The notes below the pieces were generated by a model. It was not told the origin of the DNA, searched no databases, and worked only from the letters and a program-made list of their open reading frames with translations. Source: JAFAGX01 sp035624215 (GTDB lineage: Bacteria > Acidobacteriota > Terriglobia > Terriglobales > Acidobacteriaceae). Taken from it: a stretch of 64,000 nt of DNA. The translations under genes and the position numbers were made by a program. Shown here piece by piece: positions 25,226 to 32,642 of the stretch (positions are counted from its first letter, which is position 1; each line of letters begins with the position of its first letter). The stretch lies in assembly GCA_035624215.1 (NCBI GenBank), contig DASPRY010000170.1, positions 5,859 to 69,858 of the forward strand. Reading direction: 5' to 3'.

Positions 25226-25969
25226 ATGGCAACCGCTGAAATCATCAACTTTTCGCGAGCCCAGGGCTCGGCAGCCCCGGATTCCTCCATGATCAGCACC
25301 GTTGATCTGTGGAAGACCTATGACATGGGTTCGGAGCAGCAGGTGCACGCCCTGCGTGGCATAAATCTTCAAATCCGCCGCAACGAATATGTGGCGATCA
25401 TGGGTCCGTCCGGTTCCGGCAAGTCGACGCTGATGAATTTGATCGGTTGCCTCGATACTCCCAGCAAGGGCCAGTACTGGCTGAATGGCCAACTGGTAAG
25501 CGAATTGGATGACGATGAGCTGGCGCGCATTCGCAATAAAGAGATCGGCTTTGTATTTCAGACTTTTAATCTTCTGGCTCGCGCCACGGCCTTGCACAAC
25601 GTAGAGTTGCCTCTGATCTATGCAGGTGTGCATTCAGAACAGCGGGCTGAACGCGCCAGGGAAGCGTTGACTGCCGTCGGCATGGCAGAGCGCATGATGC
25701 ATAAACCCAACGAACTCTCCGGCGGACAGCGGCAAAGAGTGGCCATCGCGCGCGCGCTGGTGAATCATCCCTCAATCATTCTTGCTGACGAGCCAACTGG
25801 AAACCTGGATTCGCAAACCGGGACTGAGATTATGGCGTTATTCCATCGTTTGCATACTCAGGGCAACACTATTGTGCTGGTCACGCACGAGCACGATATT
25901 GCCGAATACGCGCACCGCATCATCCATATCAAAGATGGCGTTGTCGAAAGAGATGAAGTGAAGAAGTGA
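25226..25969 (+). CDS. ABC transporter ATPase, MacB/LolD type
   Basis: The 247-residue ATPase has all the required motifs: Walker A GPSGSGKST, signature LSGGQRQRVAIARAL, Walker B IILADEPTGNLD and the His switch VTHEHDI. The sequence STLMNLIGCLDTPSKGQYWLNG is typical of the MacB/LolD group. ATG 25226 is preceded by AGGAGA; an in-frame GTG at 25193 is less likely. It lies 108 bases after the adaptor. A MacB-like permease with the FtsX fold would be expected next, but the following gene is on the minus strand and encodes a TPR protein, so the permease must be elsewhere. Confidence 0.93.
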   Translation: MATAEIINFSRAQGSAAPDSSMISTVDLWKTYDMGSEQQVHALRGINLQIRRNEYVAIMGPSGSGKSTLMNLIGCLDTPSKGQYWLNGQLVSELDDDELARIRNKEIGFVFQTFNLLARATALHNVELPLIYAGVHSEQRAERAREALTAVGMAERMMHKPNELSGGQRQRVAIARALVNHPSIILADEPTGNLDSQTGTEIMALFHRLHTQGNTIVLVTHEHDIAEYAHRIIHIKDGVVERDEVKK

Positions 25970-25993
25970 TCGCGGAACAGGGCGCAGGCGCGG

Positions 25994-27499
25994 TTATTTC
26001 TTCAGCGACGCATTTTTGAAGCTTCCCGCGCAGTTGGGATCTTCATAGCATTTCCGAAGCGCGGGAACTACCATCGCCTGTTCCAAAGTCGGATCGTTCA
26101 GGTTAGCCAAAGTTTCACTGACACGCTTCGCTTCCGTCCCATATCCAACTTTCTCGTACGCAGCCACGAGCAGCTTTAACGATAAAGGATTGTTGATGTC
26201 CTCTTCCAAGTGAGACATGGCTTCGTTGTATTTGCCTTCGGCGAATAAGTCGGCACCGGCGGCACCGTGATAAGCACTTTCGCTTATCTTGTCGTTCGAA
26301 GTTTGGGCCAGCTCGACCAGGTGTTTCAGCGCCGCCGACGCGGCCTTCACGTCTCCCGCCCTTAGAGCAGCTTCAACGCGGGCGCGAAGAATTTGTGCGA
26401 TTTCCTGGTGAATGGCAGATGGCATCGCATTTCGGCGATGGCGGGCTGCGGTTTCAGCTTTGCCCAGGAGGCGCATCGCCTCTTTGGGGTCCGACTGATA
26501 CATGGCCATTTGGCGATAGATGTCAGCTTCCACCTGGCTCATTGACTTGACATGCGCCTCATCGGCAATGACCTGGAAGGCGCGGTCGGCTGCCGGGTAA
26601 TTTCCCTCTCGAACAAATGTCGTCGCCTCCCTGGTTTGCCATTGCACTCGATGAAGTTCGGGCACAGAAGGAAATTTTTCAAATGCCGCACGGTATTCTT
26701 CGCGGGCACGGACCTGATCGCCCATCAGCGAATAGGTGTCGGCAATTCCGAACTGCGATGAGTAGAATTGCGGATCAATCGCTAGTGCTGCCCGGTAGTG
26801 CCGGATGGCTTGTTCGAAGTGGCCGGCCATGCGCAGAATCTCCGCGTACGAGTCCTGCGGATTGGGATCCTGCGGCAGCGCTGCCACATACTTCTCCATG
26901 AGGGCGAACGCGCGGTCGAACTGCCGCATGTAGGCGTAGGTATAGGCGGTGTTGTTCATCAGTCCGGGAGAATCCGTGATGCCGGAGCGCTCAAAAACGG
27001 CGACGGCGCGCTCATATTGTGTTTGTTGGGTGAGCCACCAGTTCGCCAGAAACACAACCCATCTGTCGTGGGGGTACCGTCTGAGCACTTCATTCATATC
27101 GGTAATTGCCGGAATAAGTTTGTGGTCCGCAGCGTTCTGAAACCACTCAATCACGAGGCGCTCGGCCGGACTGGCGTGAGTGCGGGTGGCAAAGGCTTTC
27201 TGCTGTTCGCGCACTTGCTCACCAGGATCCAGGCTGCATTGCGATAGCAACACGTGACCAAAAGCGAAGTCAGGATCAATTTTCAGGGCTTTGCGCAGGA
27301 CCTCATCCGCCGCTTCCGTTTGCACCTCATCAAGGTTGAGGCGCCAGACTTCGTCCAGCATACGACGCACTTGCGCCGACTTGGTGGTAAGCGGCAAAGC
27401 GCCCTTTTGTGAACTGTCTTTGGTTACCGCACCTGCCGTGGCAGCCACCAAACAAATGCCGATGACAGAAACTCTGCGCAACATCGTTCCCAAGATCAT
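25994..27499 (-). CDS. Exported TPR-repeat protein
   Basis: The 501-residue protein has a signal peptide (residues 1-25, ending TAGAVTKD), so it is exported. Several tetratricopeptide-like helix pairs follow, clearest around EVLRRYPHDRWVVFLANWW, NTAYTYAYMRQFDRAFALMEKY, ILRMAGHFEQAIRHYRAAL and FGIADTYSLMGDQVRAREEY. The C-terminal third is also helical but less regular. It starts 2 bases past the stop of the PstS-like gene upstream, so they form an operon. The protein probably scaffolds envelope complexes; the exact function is unknown. Confidence 0.82.
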   Translation of the reverse strand: MILGTMLRRVSVIGICLVAATAGAVTKDSSQKGALPLTTKSAQVRRMLDEVWRLNLDEVQTEAADEVLRKALKIDPDFAFGHVLLSQCSLDPGEQVREQQKAFATRTHASPAERLVIEWFQNAADHKLIPAITDMNEVLRRYPHDRWVVFLANWWLTQQTQYERAVAVFERSGITDSPGLMNNTAYTYAYMRQFDRAFALMEKYVAALPQDPNPQDSYAEILRMAGHFEQAIRHYRAALAIDPQFYSSQFGIADTYSLMGDQVRAREEYRAAFEKFPSVPELHRVQWQTREATTFVREGNYPAADRAFQVIADEAHVKSMSQVEADIYRQMAMYQSDPKEAMRLLGKAETAARHRRNAMPSAIHQEIAQILRARVEAALRAGDVKAASAALKHLVELAQTSNDKISESAYHGAAGADLFAEGKYNEAMSHLEEDINNPLSLKLLVAAYEKVGYGTEAKRVSETLANLNDPTLEQAMVVPALRKCYEDPNCAGSFKNASLKK

Positions 27500-27501
27500 G
27501 A

Positions 27502-27951
27502 CTAATTTCCCTTCAACAGGTAGCCCTGCTCAACGGGCAACTTGCCGTCGATCTTCACCACATTGACGCCCTTGGTCAGCGAATAAAGATCCACGATCCC
27601 GATGGCGCCGCGAGTGCTGGAGACATAGCGAATGACTGCGTCATCCGAATCGGCCACCACCATAAGGTCGCTGTGTGCGCGTACGAATGCCCGCGCCTGA
27701 TCACCGCTCATGTTGAATAGCTTGCGAGCGACCACCTGCATGTCCGCGGAGCTCGGGTCGCGCAAGACGATTTTGATGGGCTTGCCATCCGGCCAACTGC
27801 GCGTGCGGACATTCAAGATTTTCGCCAGGTCAGAAGCCGACAGCTCGCTAGTCGTATTCGCCGTATCCGTGATGATGGCTAGCTGCCGCGCCTGCGCGAT
27901 CGACGCGAGCGTCACCACCCACAGCAACGCCAACAGCCGCCATCCCCTCAT
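27502..27951 (-). CDS. Exported PstS-like (phosphate-binding-fold) protein
   Basis: The 149-residue protein has a signal peptide (residues 1-21, MRGWRLLALLWVVTLASIAQA). The mature part resembles one domain of a PstS-like periplasmic binding protein, with LAIITDTANTTSELSASDLAKIL, SWPDGKPIKIVLRDPSSADMQVVARKL and IRYVSSTRGAIGIVD. It is much shorter than PstS (about 300 residues), so it is not a standard phosphate receptor. ATG 27951 is chosen because the frame upstream lacks protein character. It is coupled to the TPR gene, and a 178-base leader lies before it. Confidence 0.78.
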   Translation of the reverse strand: MRGWRLLALLWVVTLASIAQARQLAIITDTANTTSELSASDLAKILNVRTRSWPDGKPIKIVLRDPSSADMQVVARKLFNMSGDQARAFVRAHSDLMVVADSDDAVIRYVSSTRGAIGIVDLYSLTKGVNVVKIDGKLPVEQGYLLKGN

Positions 27952-28129
27952 GCACCCATTCTCGCCTGCGAAATCGGATAGCGTCAGGTAACAGAAGTAA
28001 CATGGGAAAGAGCCACTAAGTTGCCGGCTAATGAGCCATTTACGCCGCGTGTTTGACCGCTGCTCTCCGCCAAAGGTTTCACCCCCTAGGTTTGGGATGC
28101 TTCGGAGGATCGGCAATCGAAGATCGTCC
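27952..28129 (-). promoter_or_regulatory. 178-base leader between ddl and PstS-like gene
   Basis: This stretch contains no gene. Read on the minus strand it has several local hairpins: CCAAA...TTTGG around 28073-28098, and GGCT-CATT-AGCC at 28028-28039. The open frame that runs through it does not look like protein. It could be a structured mRNA leader. I compared it with cyclic-di-GMP and cobalamin riboswitch features and found no adequate match. Confidence 0.3.
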
Positions 28130-29329
28130 CTACCGGCTGTACTGGTTCTTCTTTTTGTCTTGGTGGCGCTCCAGCCCAAGCTGGATGAGCCGCTCAATCA
28201 GTTGCGGGTAGGACAATCCCGAGGCTGCCCACAGCTTGGGATACATGCTGATAGCTGTGAAGCCGGGCATGGTGTTGATCTCGTTCAAATAAATCCTCCG
28301 CCTCTTCGGATCCATGAGGAAATCCACGCGCGCCAGGCCCGAGCAATCTACCGCCTTAAAAGCCGCAATCGCGATCTGCTGAACTTTTCTGATTTGTGGC
28401 TTATTCAGCCTTGCGGGGATGATCAGTTCCGAACCCTCGTCCAGATACTTCGCGTCGTAGTCATAGAATTCTTTGCTGGGGACGATTTCCCCGGGAATTG
28501 ACGCCTCGGGTCGATCATTGCCCAGTACGGAGCATTCGATCTCGCGAGCCTTTTGCTTTTTTCCGCCGACACCCTCCTCGACTATGATCTTTCGGTCGAA
28601 CCTGGCTGCTTCCCGAATCGCAGCACCAAGTTCTTTTTGGCTGTGTGCTTTGGAAATCCCTACAGATGAGCCCAAGTTCGCAGGCTTTACGAAAACCGGA
28701 TACTTCAGCTTGCTCTGGACCAGCCTCTCAATCTTTCTTGGATTCGCTTGCCAGTCGCCACGGAGAATGGTTACGTGCTTCACGATTGGCAATCCCGCGG
28801 CGCGGAACAACGATTTCATAATGTCTTTGTCCATGCCGGCGGCGGACCCGAGCACGCCCGCCCCGACGTAAGGCATATCAGCCAGCTCTAATAACCCCTG
28901 AATCGTTCCATCTTCACCAAACGTGCCGTGCAGCACGGGGAACACGATGTCCACGTTGATGGCACGATCAGAAACCCTGCGAGCCAAGGCATGGGAGGAG
29001 GCGTCGGTTTGGAACGCCTTGAGAGCTCCGCTTTGCTGTGGTTCCGGTGGAACAAGCACCGCCTGGCCGTTGGCCAGGACTGCGGCGGCCGGTGTGGTTT
29101 CGGGATCACCGGCGCGCAAATGCCGTTCCGCATGATGAGAAAATTCGCCTCGCAACAACCGCTCGGCGTCAGCCGCAGTGACCCAGTGCCCCTCTTTCGT
29201 TATGCCGATGGGAACCACGTCATATGTATTCTTATCAATCGCCTTAAACACCGAGGCAGCCGATAGCAGCGAAACTTCGTGCTCGCCACTGCGCCCGCCG
29301 AATAAGATTCCCACGCGAAGCTTTTTCAT
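28130..29329 (-). CDS. ddl: D-alanine--D-alanine ligase
   Basis: The 399-residue ATP-grasp enzyme joins two D-alanines for peptidoglycan synthesis. It opens with KLRVGILFGGRSGEHEVSLLSA, shows the FPVLHGTFGEDGTIQGLLEL block and the YVGAGVLGSAAGMDK core, then FVKPANLGSSVGISKA, and ends with ARVDFLMDPKRRRIYLNEINTMPGFT. It is longer than E. coli DdlB because of an insertion at about residues 75-120, which is also usual in Gram-positive and VanA-like ligases. The gene stands upstream of the PstS-like leader and diverges from the cytidine deaminase. Confidence 0.96.
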   Translation of the reverse strand: MKKLRVGILFGGRSGEHEVSLLSAASVFKAIDKNTYDVVPIGITKEGHWVTAADAERLLRGEFSHHAERHLRAGDPETTPAAAVLANGQAVLVPPEPQQSGALKAFQTDASSHALARRVSDRAINVDIVFPVLHGTFGEDGTIQGLLELADMPYVGAGVLGSAAGMDKDIMKSLFRAAGLPIVKHVTILRGDWQANPRKIERLVQSKLKYPVFVKPANLGSSVGISKAHSQKELGAAIREAARFDRKIIVEEGVGGKKQKAREIECSVLGNDRPEASIPGEIVPSKEFYDYDAKYLDEGSELIIPARLNKPQIRKVQQIAIAAFKAVDCSGLARVDFLMDPKRRRIYLNEINTMPGFTAISMYPKLWAASGLSYPQLIERLIQLGLERHQDKKKNQYSR

Positions 29330-29412
29330 GACACTTTAGTCTGGACGGGCACGGGCCTCGCGTCAATTACCGCTATGAGCACTTCGTGGCCCTCGTAGGA
29401 AAGGAGCAATGC

Positions 29413-30411
29413 ATGATGAACCGGCGAACGGCGTTGGCGGCGCTGGGATCAACAGGACTAGGATTATGGGCTATGAAATTGCCAACCTCAGGTGCGGATG
29501 TTTCAAGGACCGATCCCCTTTCCGCGGCTCTATCTACAATCAACGACCGGTTGCGTGACCGGCTGCTTCGTCTTCTGAAGCAACCCGGCTTCAGCGGGCG
29601 AATTCCTGCAGATGAGGTCAAAGCAGTTTGTGACAGCGAGCAAAAACCGGTCAACGCTGTGATGCTCGCTCTTCTGCCCTTGGCAAAAACCTTTTCCCGC
29701 GCACCGATCTCAAACTATCAGGTGGGTACGGTCGTCCGTGGCAGGAGCGGCGACCTCTTTCTGGGCGCCAACATCGAGTTTCCCGGCCATTCGCTTGGCT
29801 TTTCGGTGCACGGCGAGCAGTCGGCACTCTCGAATGCGTACATGCACGGCGACACCGGAATTTTGGCCATAGCTGTCACCGCCGCACCCTGTGGCCATTG
29901 CCGCCAATTCATGAATGAATTGGCGCCGGATGGCAACCTGGAGGTTTTGGTCGAGGGCCAACCTTCACTGAAGCTGTCTGCCTTGTTGCCATCGGCATTC
30001 GGCCCAAAAGATCTCGGCGTTACAGAGTTGGCTTTCCCGGTAAAACAAGCGGATCTCGCTCTTTCCCAGGAAGCACCCGATGAGTTGACCATCGCAGCCC
30101 TGGACGCGGCCCGTAAATCATACGCGTCTTACACGCACGCGCATTCAGGAGTTGCGATTCGTACTCGCGACGGGCGCTTTTTCAAAGGCTCATACATCGA
30201 AAATGCCGCTTACAATCCCAGCCTTCCGCCGCTGCAAACCGCCTTGGCCGCGCTAATCGTTGCAGGGGCGAAATACTCGGAAATCTCCGAAGTCGTGCTT
30301 GTCGAGACCGAGGGTGCTCCCATTAGTCAAAAGAGCGTAGCTATAGCCGTTCTCGGCACAACATCACCGCAGGCGAAGTTGCGAGTGGTAACCGCACAAA
30401 TCAGAACTTGA
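29413..30411 (+). CDS. cdd: Cytidine deaminase with twin-arginine-like signal
   Basis: The 332-residue protein is a two-domain cytidine deaminase of the E. coli type. The catalytic N-terminal domain has zinc ligands in VHGEQSALSNAY (His133, Glu135 as the proton carrier) and PCGHC (Cys160, Cys163). The C-terminal domain, near residue 240, lacks these. Unusually, residues 1-25 (MMNRRTALAALGSTGLGLWA) look like a twin-arginine or Sec export signal, whereas cytidine deaminase is normally cytoplasmic. ATG 29413 is backed by AAGGAG; ATG 29416 is equally possible. It would turn cytidine into uridine, perhaps to salvage external nucleosides. Confidence 0.88.
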   Translation: MMNRRTALAALGSTGLGLWAMKLPTSGADVSRTDPLSAALSTINDRLRDRLLRLLKQPGFSGRIPADEVKAVCDSEQKPVNAVMLALLPLAKTFSRAPISNYQVGTVVRGRSGDLFLGANIEFPGHSLGFSVHGEQSALSNAYMHGDTGILAIAVTAAPCGHCRQFMNELAPDGNLEVLVEGQPSLKLSALLPSAFGPKDLGVTELAFPVKQADLALSQEAPDELTIAALDAARKSYASYTHAHSGVAIRTRDGRFFKGSYIENAAYNPSLPPLQTALAALIVAGAKYSEISEVVLVETEGAPISQKSVAIAVLGTTSPQAKLRVVTAQIRT

Positions 30412-30494
30412 CCGTGGAGACGATGCCCCTGCAACGTTTTGGTGATGCAGCTATAGAAGTCCTGAAAAGAGCTGGCCATGAATTGATCTCGCCG

Positions 30495-30503
30495 TGCTAG
30501 AAT
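30495..30503 (+). promoter_or_regulatory. Extended -10 promoter element TGCTAGAAT
   Basis: TGC-TAGAAT matches the extended -10 pattern TGn-TANAAT in five of six hexamer positions. No convincing -35 box lies 16-18 bases upstream, which is acceptable for extended -10 promoters. Transcription would start near 30510, just before two terminator-like hairpins and the SRPBCC gene. Confidence 0.45.
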
Positions 30504-30517
30504 GATGAGAGATTGAG

Positions 30518-30550
30518 AGCCGAGCTGCAAGGCAGTTCGGCTTTATTTTT
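30518..30550 (+). terminator. Terminator-like hairpin 1 in the SRPBCC gene leader
   Basis: AGCCGAGCTGC (30518-30528) and GCAGTTCGGCT (30532-30542) form an 11-bp stem with one G-T pair around a 3-base loop, followed by TTATTTTTTG. This has all the features of an intrinsic terminator. It could end the cytidine deaminase transcript, 107 bases after its stop, or act as an attenuator if the TGCTAGAAT promoter is used. Confidence 0.75.
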
Positions 30551-30564
30551 TGTTTACCGGAATC

Positions 30565-30596
30565 GGCCTGTGCCTCGGCGCAGGCCATTTTTCTTT
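30565..30596 (+). terminator. Terminator-like hairpin 2, next to the ribosome site
   Basis: GGCCTGTGCC (30565-30574) and GGCGCAGGCC (30577-30586) form a 10-bp stem with one T-G wobble and a 2-base loop, then ATTTTTCTTT. It ends 12 bases before the start codon at 30609 and directly precedes the ribosome site CAGGAGAAG. A two-base loop is tight, so the outermost loop pairs probably open. As a terminator here it would stop transcription just before the gene. Confidence 0.65.
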
Positions 30597-30608
30597 CAGG
30601 AGAAGAAT

Positions 30609-31094
30609 ATGGACTTTGAAGGCAAACGCATTACTCACCAATTCACACAAACCAACTGCGCCCCGCCTGAAAAAGCATTCCCGCTCCTCTGCCCGGTGCG
30701 CGAGGCAGACTGGGTGCCGGGATGGCAATATCGAATGATCTACTCGCATTCGGGGGTCGCAGAGCTGGGCTGTGTGTTCCTGACGCCGAATGAGGATGGC
30801 TCGCAGACGACCTGGCTTGTGACCGAATACGATCCCACGGCGTTGAAAATTGCATATGCCTGGGTTACGGCGGGCTTTGTGGCAGCACAAATCAACATCT
30901 GTCTTCAGGCCAAATCGCCCGGCGAAACCACGGCCCATATCCGCTACACCTACACCGGCCTTTCTGAGGCAGGGAACCGGGAAGTGGAGCGCTACAACAG
31001 TGTGTGGTTCGAGCACAAGATGAAAAGCTGGGAGGCTGCTATCAATCATTACCTGCGAACTGGAAAGAAGATGGATGCTGCGGCTTGGGAGTAA
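30609..31094 (+). CDS. SRPBCC (START-like) domain protein
   Basis: The 161-residue protein looks like a polyketide cyclase/START-type ligand-binding fold, with PPEKAFPLLCPVREADWVPGW near the N-terminus, the beta strands LVTEYDPTALKIAYAWVTAGF and AHIRYTYTGLSE, and a long C-terminal helix (YNSVWFEHKMKSWEAAINHYL). Such proteins bind hydrophobic ligands; the ligand is unknown. ATG 30609 lies 7 bases after AGGAG; the frame continues upstream through the hairpin leader but that part is not protein-like. The two hairpins just before it suggest regulation at the transcript level. Confidence 0.82.
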   Translation: MDFEGKRITHQFTQTNCAPPEKAFPLLCPVREADWVPGWQYRMIYSHSGVAELGCVFLTPNEDGSQTTWLVTEYDPTALKIAYAWVTAGFVAAQINICLQAKSPGETTAHIRYTYTGLSEAGNREVERYNSVWFEHKMKSWEAAINHYLRTGKKMDAAAWE

Positions 31095-31151
31095 GTTGAT
31101 TGTGTGCTTTGTCCGCTTTATAGTTGCCTGGCTAAGAAACGGACAATCTTG

Positions 31152-31505
31152 ATGCGAATGCTGCTGCACTGGACCGTGAGCGCGCTGGCCGTCTGGATAA
31201 CTTCGCGGGTGGTCCCAGGTTTTGTGGTCAACGGGGCAGCAGCGGCGCTGATCGCCGCTGTGGTTATCGGGCTGGTGAACGCCACACTCGGGCTTTTTCT
31301 GAAAGTGATCACGTTCCCGCTCACGATCCTCACCCTCGGGCTCTTCTGGTTCATCATCAACGCCATCATGTTGGAACTTGCGTCAGCCTTCGTTCCCGGT
31401 TTTCACATTCGAGGTTTCGCCTCCGCTTTTTGGGGCGGTATTGTGCTGAGCCTGGTAAATATGCTGCTGAAATGGCTGGTTTTACCGTCACAATCGCGGC
31501 TGTAA
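31152..31505 (+). CDS. YvlD/phage holin family IV membrane protein
   Basis: The 117-residue protein has four hydrophobic segments (LLHWTVSALAVWITS, AAALIAAVVIGLVNATLGLFL, FPLTILTLGLFWFIINAIML and SAFWGGIVLSLVNMLLKWL). The motif VVIGLVNATLG...FPLTILTLGLFWFIINAIML is characteristic of the YvlD/Mlr family, often annotated as phage holin family 4. These are bacterial membrane proteins, not lytic holins; B. subtilis YvlD is linked with envelope stress. ATG 31152 is chosen; the frame upstream is not hydrophobic. It stands 58 bases after the SRPBCC gene. Confidence 0.88.
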   Translation: MRMLLHWTVSALAVWITSRVVPGFVVNGAAAALIAAVVIGLVNATLGLFLKVITFPLTILTLGLFWFIINAIMLELASAFVPGFHIRGFASAFWGGIVLSLVNMLLKWLVLPSQSRL

Positions 31506-31523
31506 ACCTGGGGTGCCCAACTG

Positions 31524-32348
31524 TTACTGCCCGCTGATCTGGGCGTTGGTTCTCTTCTTGCTCAGCTTGCGGCGTAAGTCGGGCCAAAATTCCTTCACCA
31601 CCAGCGTTAAGGTGTCGTACCCGACCTGTGTCCCCCAGACGCTGGCTGTGTTCGGCAAGGTTCGATCACCCTTTGGATGGTAGCTATACGTGGAAATTCC
31701 AGCGGCGATAGCGCTGCCGAAGATTTCGGAAAAGTTGAACTGTTTGTTTCCTGCATCAGTGCGAGTCACAAAGATCCGGCTCATGGCGTAAGTGGTACGA
31801 TGCCAGAACCCTCCTGTACCTAATTGGTAGAAACGGGGATCTTGGCGAAGCACAACCGGCAGGATGGCGCCCGTAAAGTAGTTTTCGATGGTTCCGTCCG
31901 CAAAGTACGCGGCATAGCGCTTGCCATAACCAGCCGCCCCTTGCCCGTAACCCGGTTCACTGTTTTCCGCCTGGCTGACGCCGGCCAGCAGGCCATACCA
32001 GGGAATCTGAATGAAATCGAAGGAGCCACGGGTGACCACCTTGAATTTCTGCCCGGCAGTCAGCGGCGGAACGTTCTTGGTTTCGACCGTGAGAAAATTT
32101 GGAAGAGCGTAGAAAAGCCGATCATTCGAGGTACCGGTTTCCTCTTGCTTCTTTATATCCTGATCGCTCTTCGGACTGCCTGGGGGCTGGGCCTTGTCAG
32201 ATGGTTGTTCCTTCGTCGACGCAGAGGGATCAGCCGGAGCGGTTTGCTGTGTCGGAGCCGGTGTTTGCTGACCGACTAAGGTCGCGCTCAGCAGGCTTGA
32301 AACTACGATAAGGCAAAGGGCAAGATTTCGCCTTGATATGATTTTCAA
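31524..32348 (-). CDS. Exported protein of unknown function, acidobacterial type
   Basis: The 274-residue protein has a signal peptide (residues 1-25, LCLIVVSSLLSATLVG) and a low-complexity Gln/Pro/Ala region (about residues 27-72). The rest is a globular domain rich in aromatic and glycine residues (FYALPNFLTVETKNVPPLTAGQ, GYGQGAAGYGKRYAAYFADG, LPVVLRQDPRFYQLG), a style suggesting an outer-membrane or periplasmic protein. I do not recognise a named family, though proteins of this look recur in Acidobacteriota. It is divergent from the PfkB gene and convergent with the YvlD-like gene. Confidence 0.72.
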   Translation of the reverse strand: MKIISRRNLALCLIVVSSLLSATLVGQQTPAPTQQTAPADPSASTKEQPSDKAQPPGSPKSDQDIKKQEETGTSNDRLFYALPNFLTVETKNVPPLTAGQKFKVVTRGSFDFIQIPWYGLLAGVSQAENSEPGYGQGAAGYGKRYAAYFADGTIENYFTGAILPVVLRQDPRFYQLGTGGFWHRTTYAMSRIFVTRTDAGNKQFNFSEIFGSAIAAGISTYSYHPKGDRTLPNTASVWGTQVGYDTLTLVVKEFWPDLRRKLSKKRTNAQISGQ

Positions 32349-32642
32349 TGTAATCGGTTTCTCCTAAACCCTGCCGCCACCAAGCCACCGGAAGTTCCCA
32401 ACCCGTGTACCAAAACAAAGTTCCGGTTCCCCCACCTGCGAGAAACACCGTGTCACTAGACTAACAGAGCAGCCGCCTGAACGGATGGTTGCTCTGAATT
32501 ACGTCGGTACTTTTCCCGGCTATCATGGACTTTCCAGCCGTCTTTAAGAAAATGCCCTATCATCATTCCGCGATGCCGCAAATGCAGTAGCCTACGAGCG
32601 GGCCAGCATTTGCCCCGACTTGCGCAGGGCACAAGAGGTTTG
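32349..32642. other. 294-base intergenic region between divergent genes
   Basis: No gene is supported. It must hold promoters for the unknown exported protein (minus) and the PfkB kinase (plus). A hairpin AGAGCAGCC (32466-32474) with GGTTGCTCT (32487-32495), one mismatch and a 12-base loop, stands in the middle with no T-run. Confidence 0.5.

Noticed and set aside
27952..28129. Cyclic-di-GMP or cobalamin riboswitch before the PstS-like gene
   Set aside because: The CCCAAACC and GTGAAACC pieces recall such elements, but the GNRA-capped stem and GACGCAAAG core of the former and the B12 box of the latter are absent.
31152..31505. Lytic phage holin and prophage remnant
   Set aside because: The YvlD family is labelled phage holin in databases, but there is no endolysin, terminase, integrase or other phage gene in the window.
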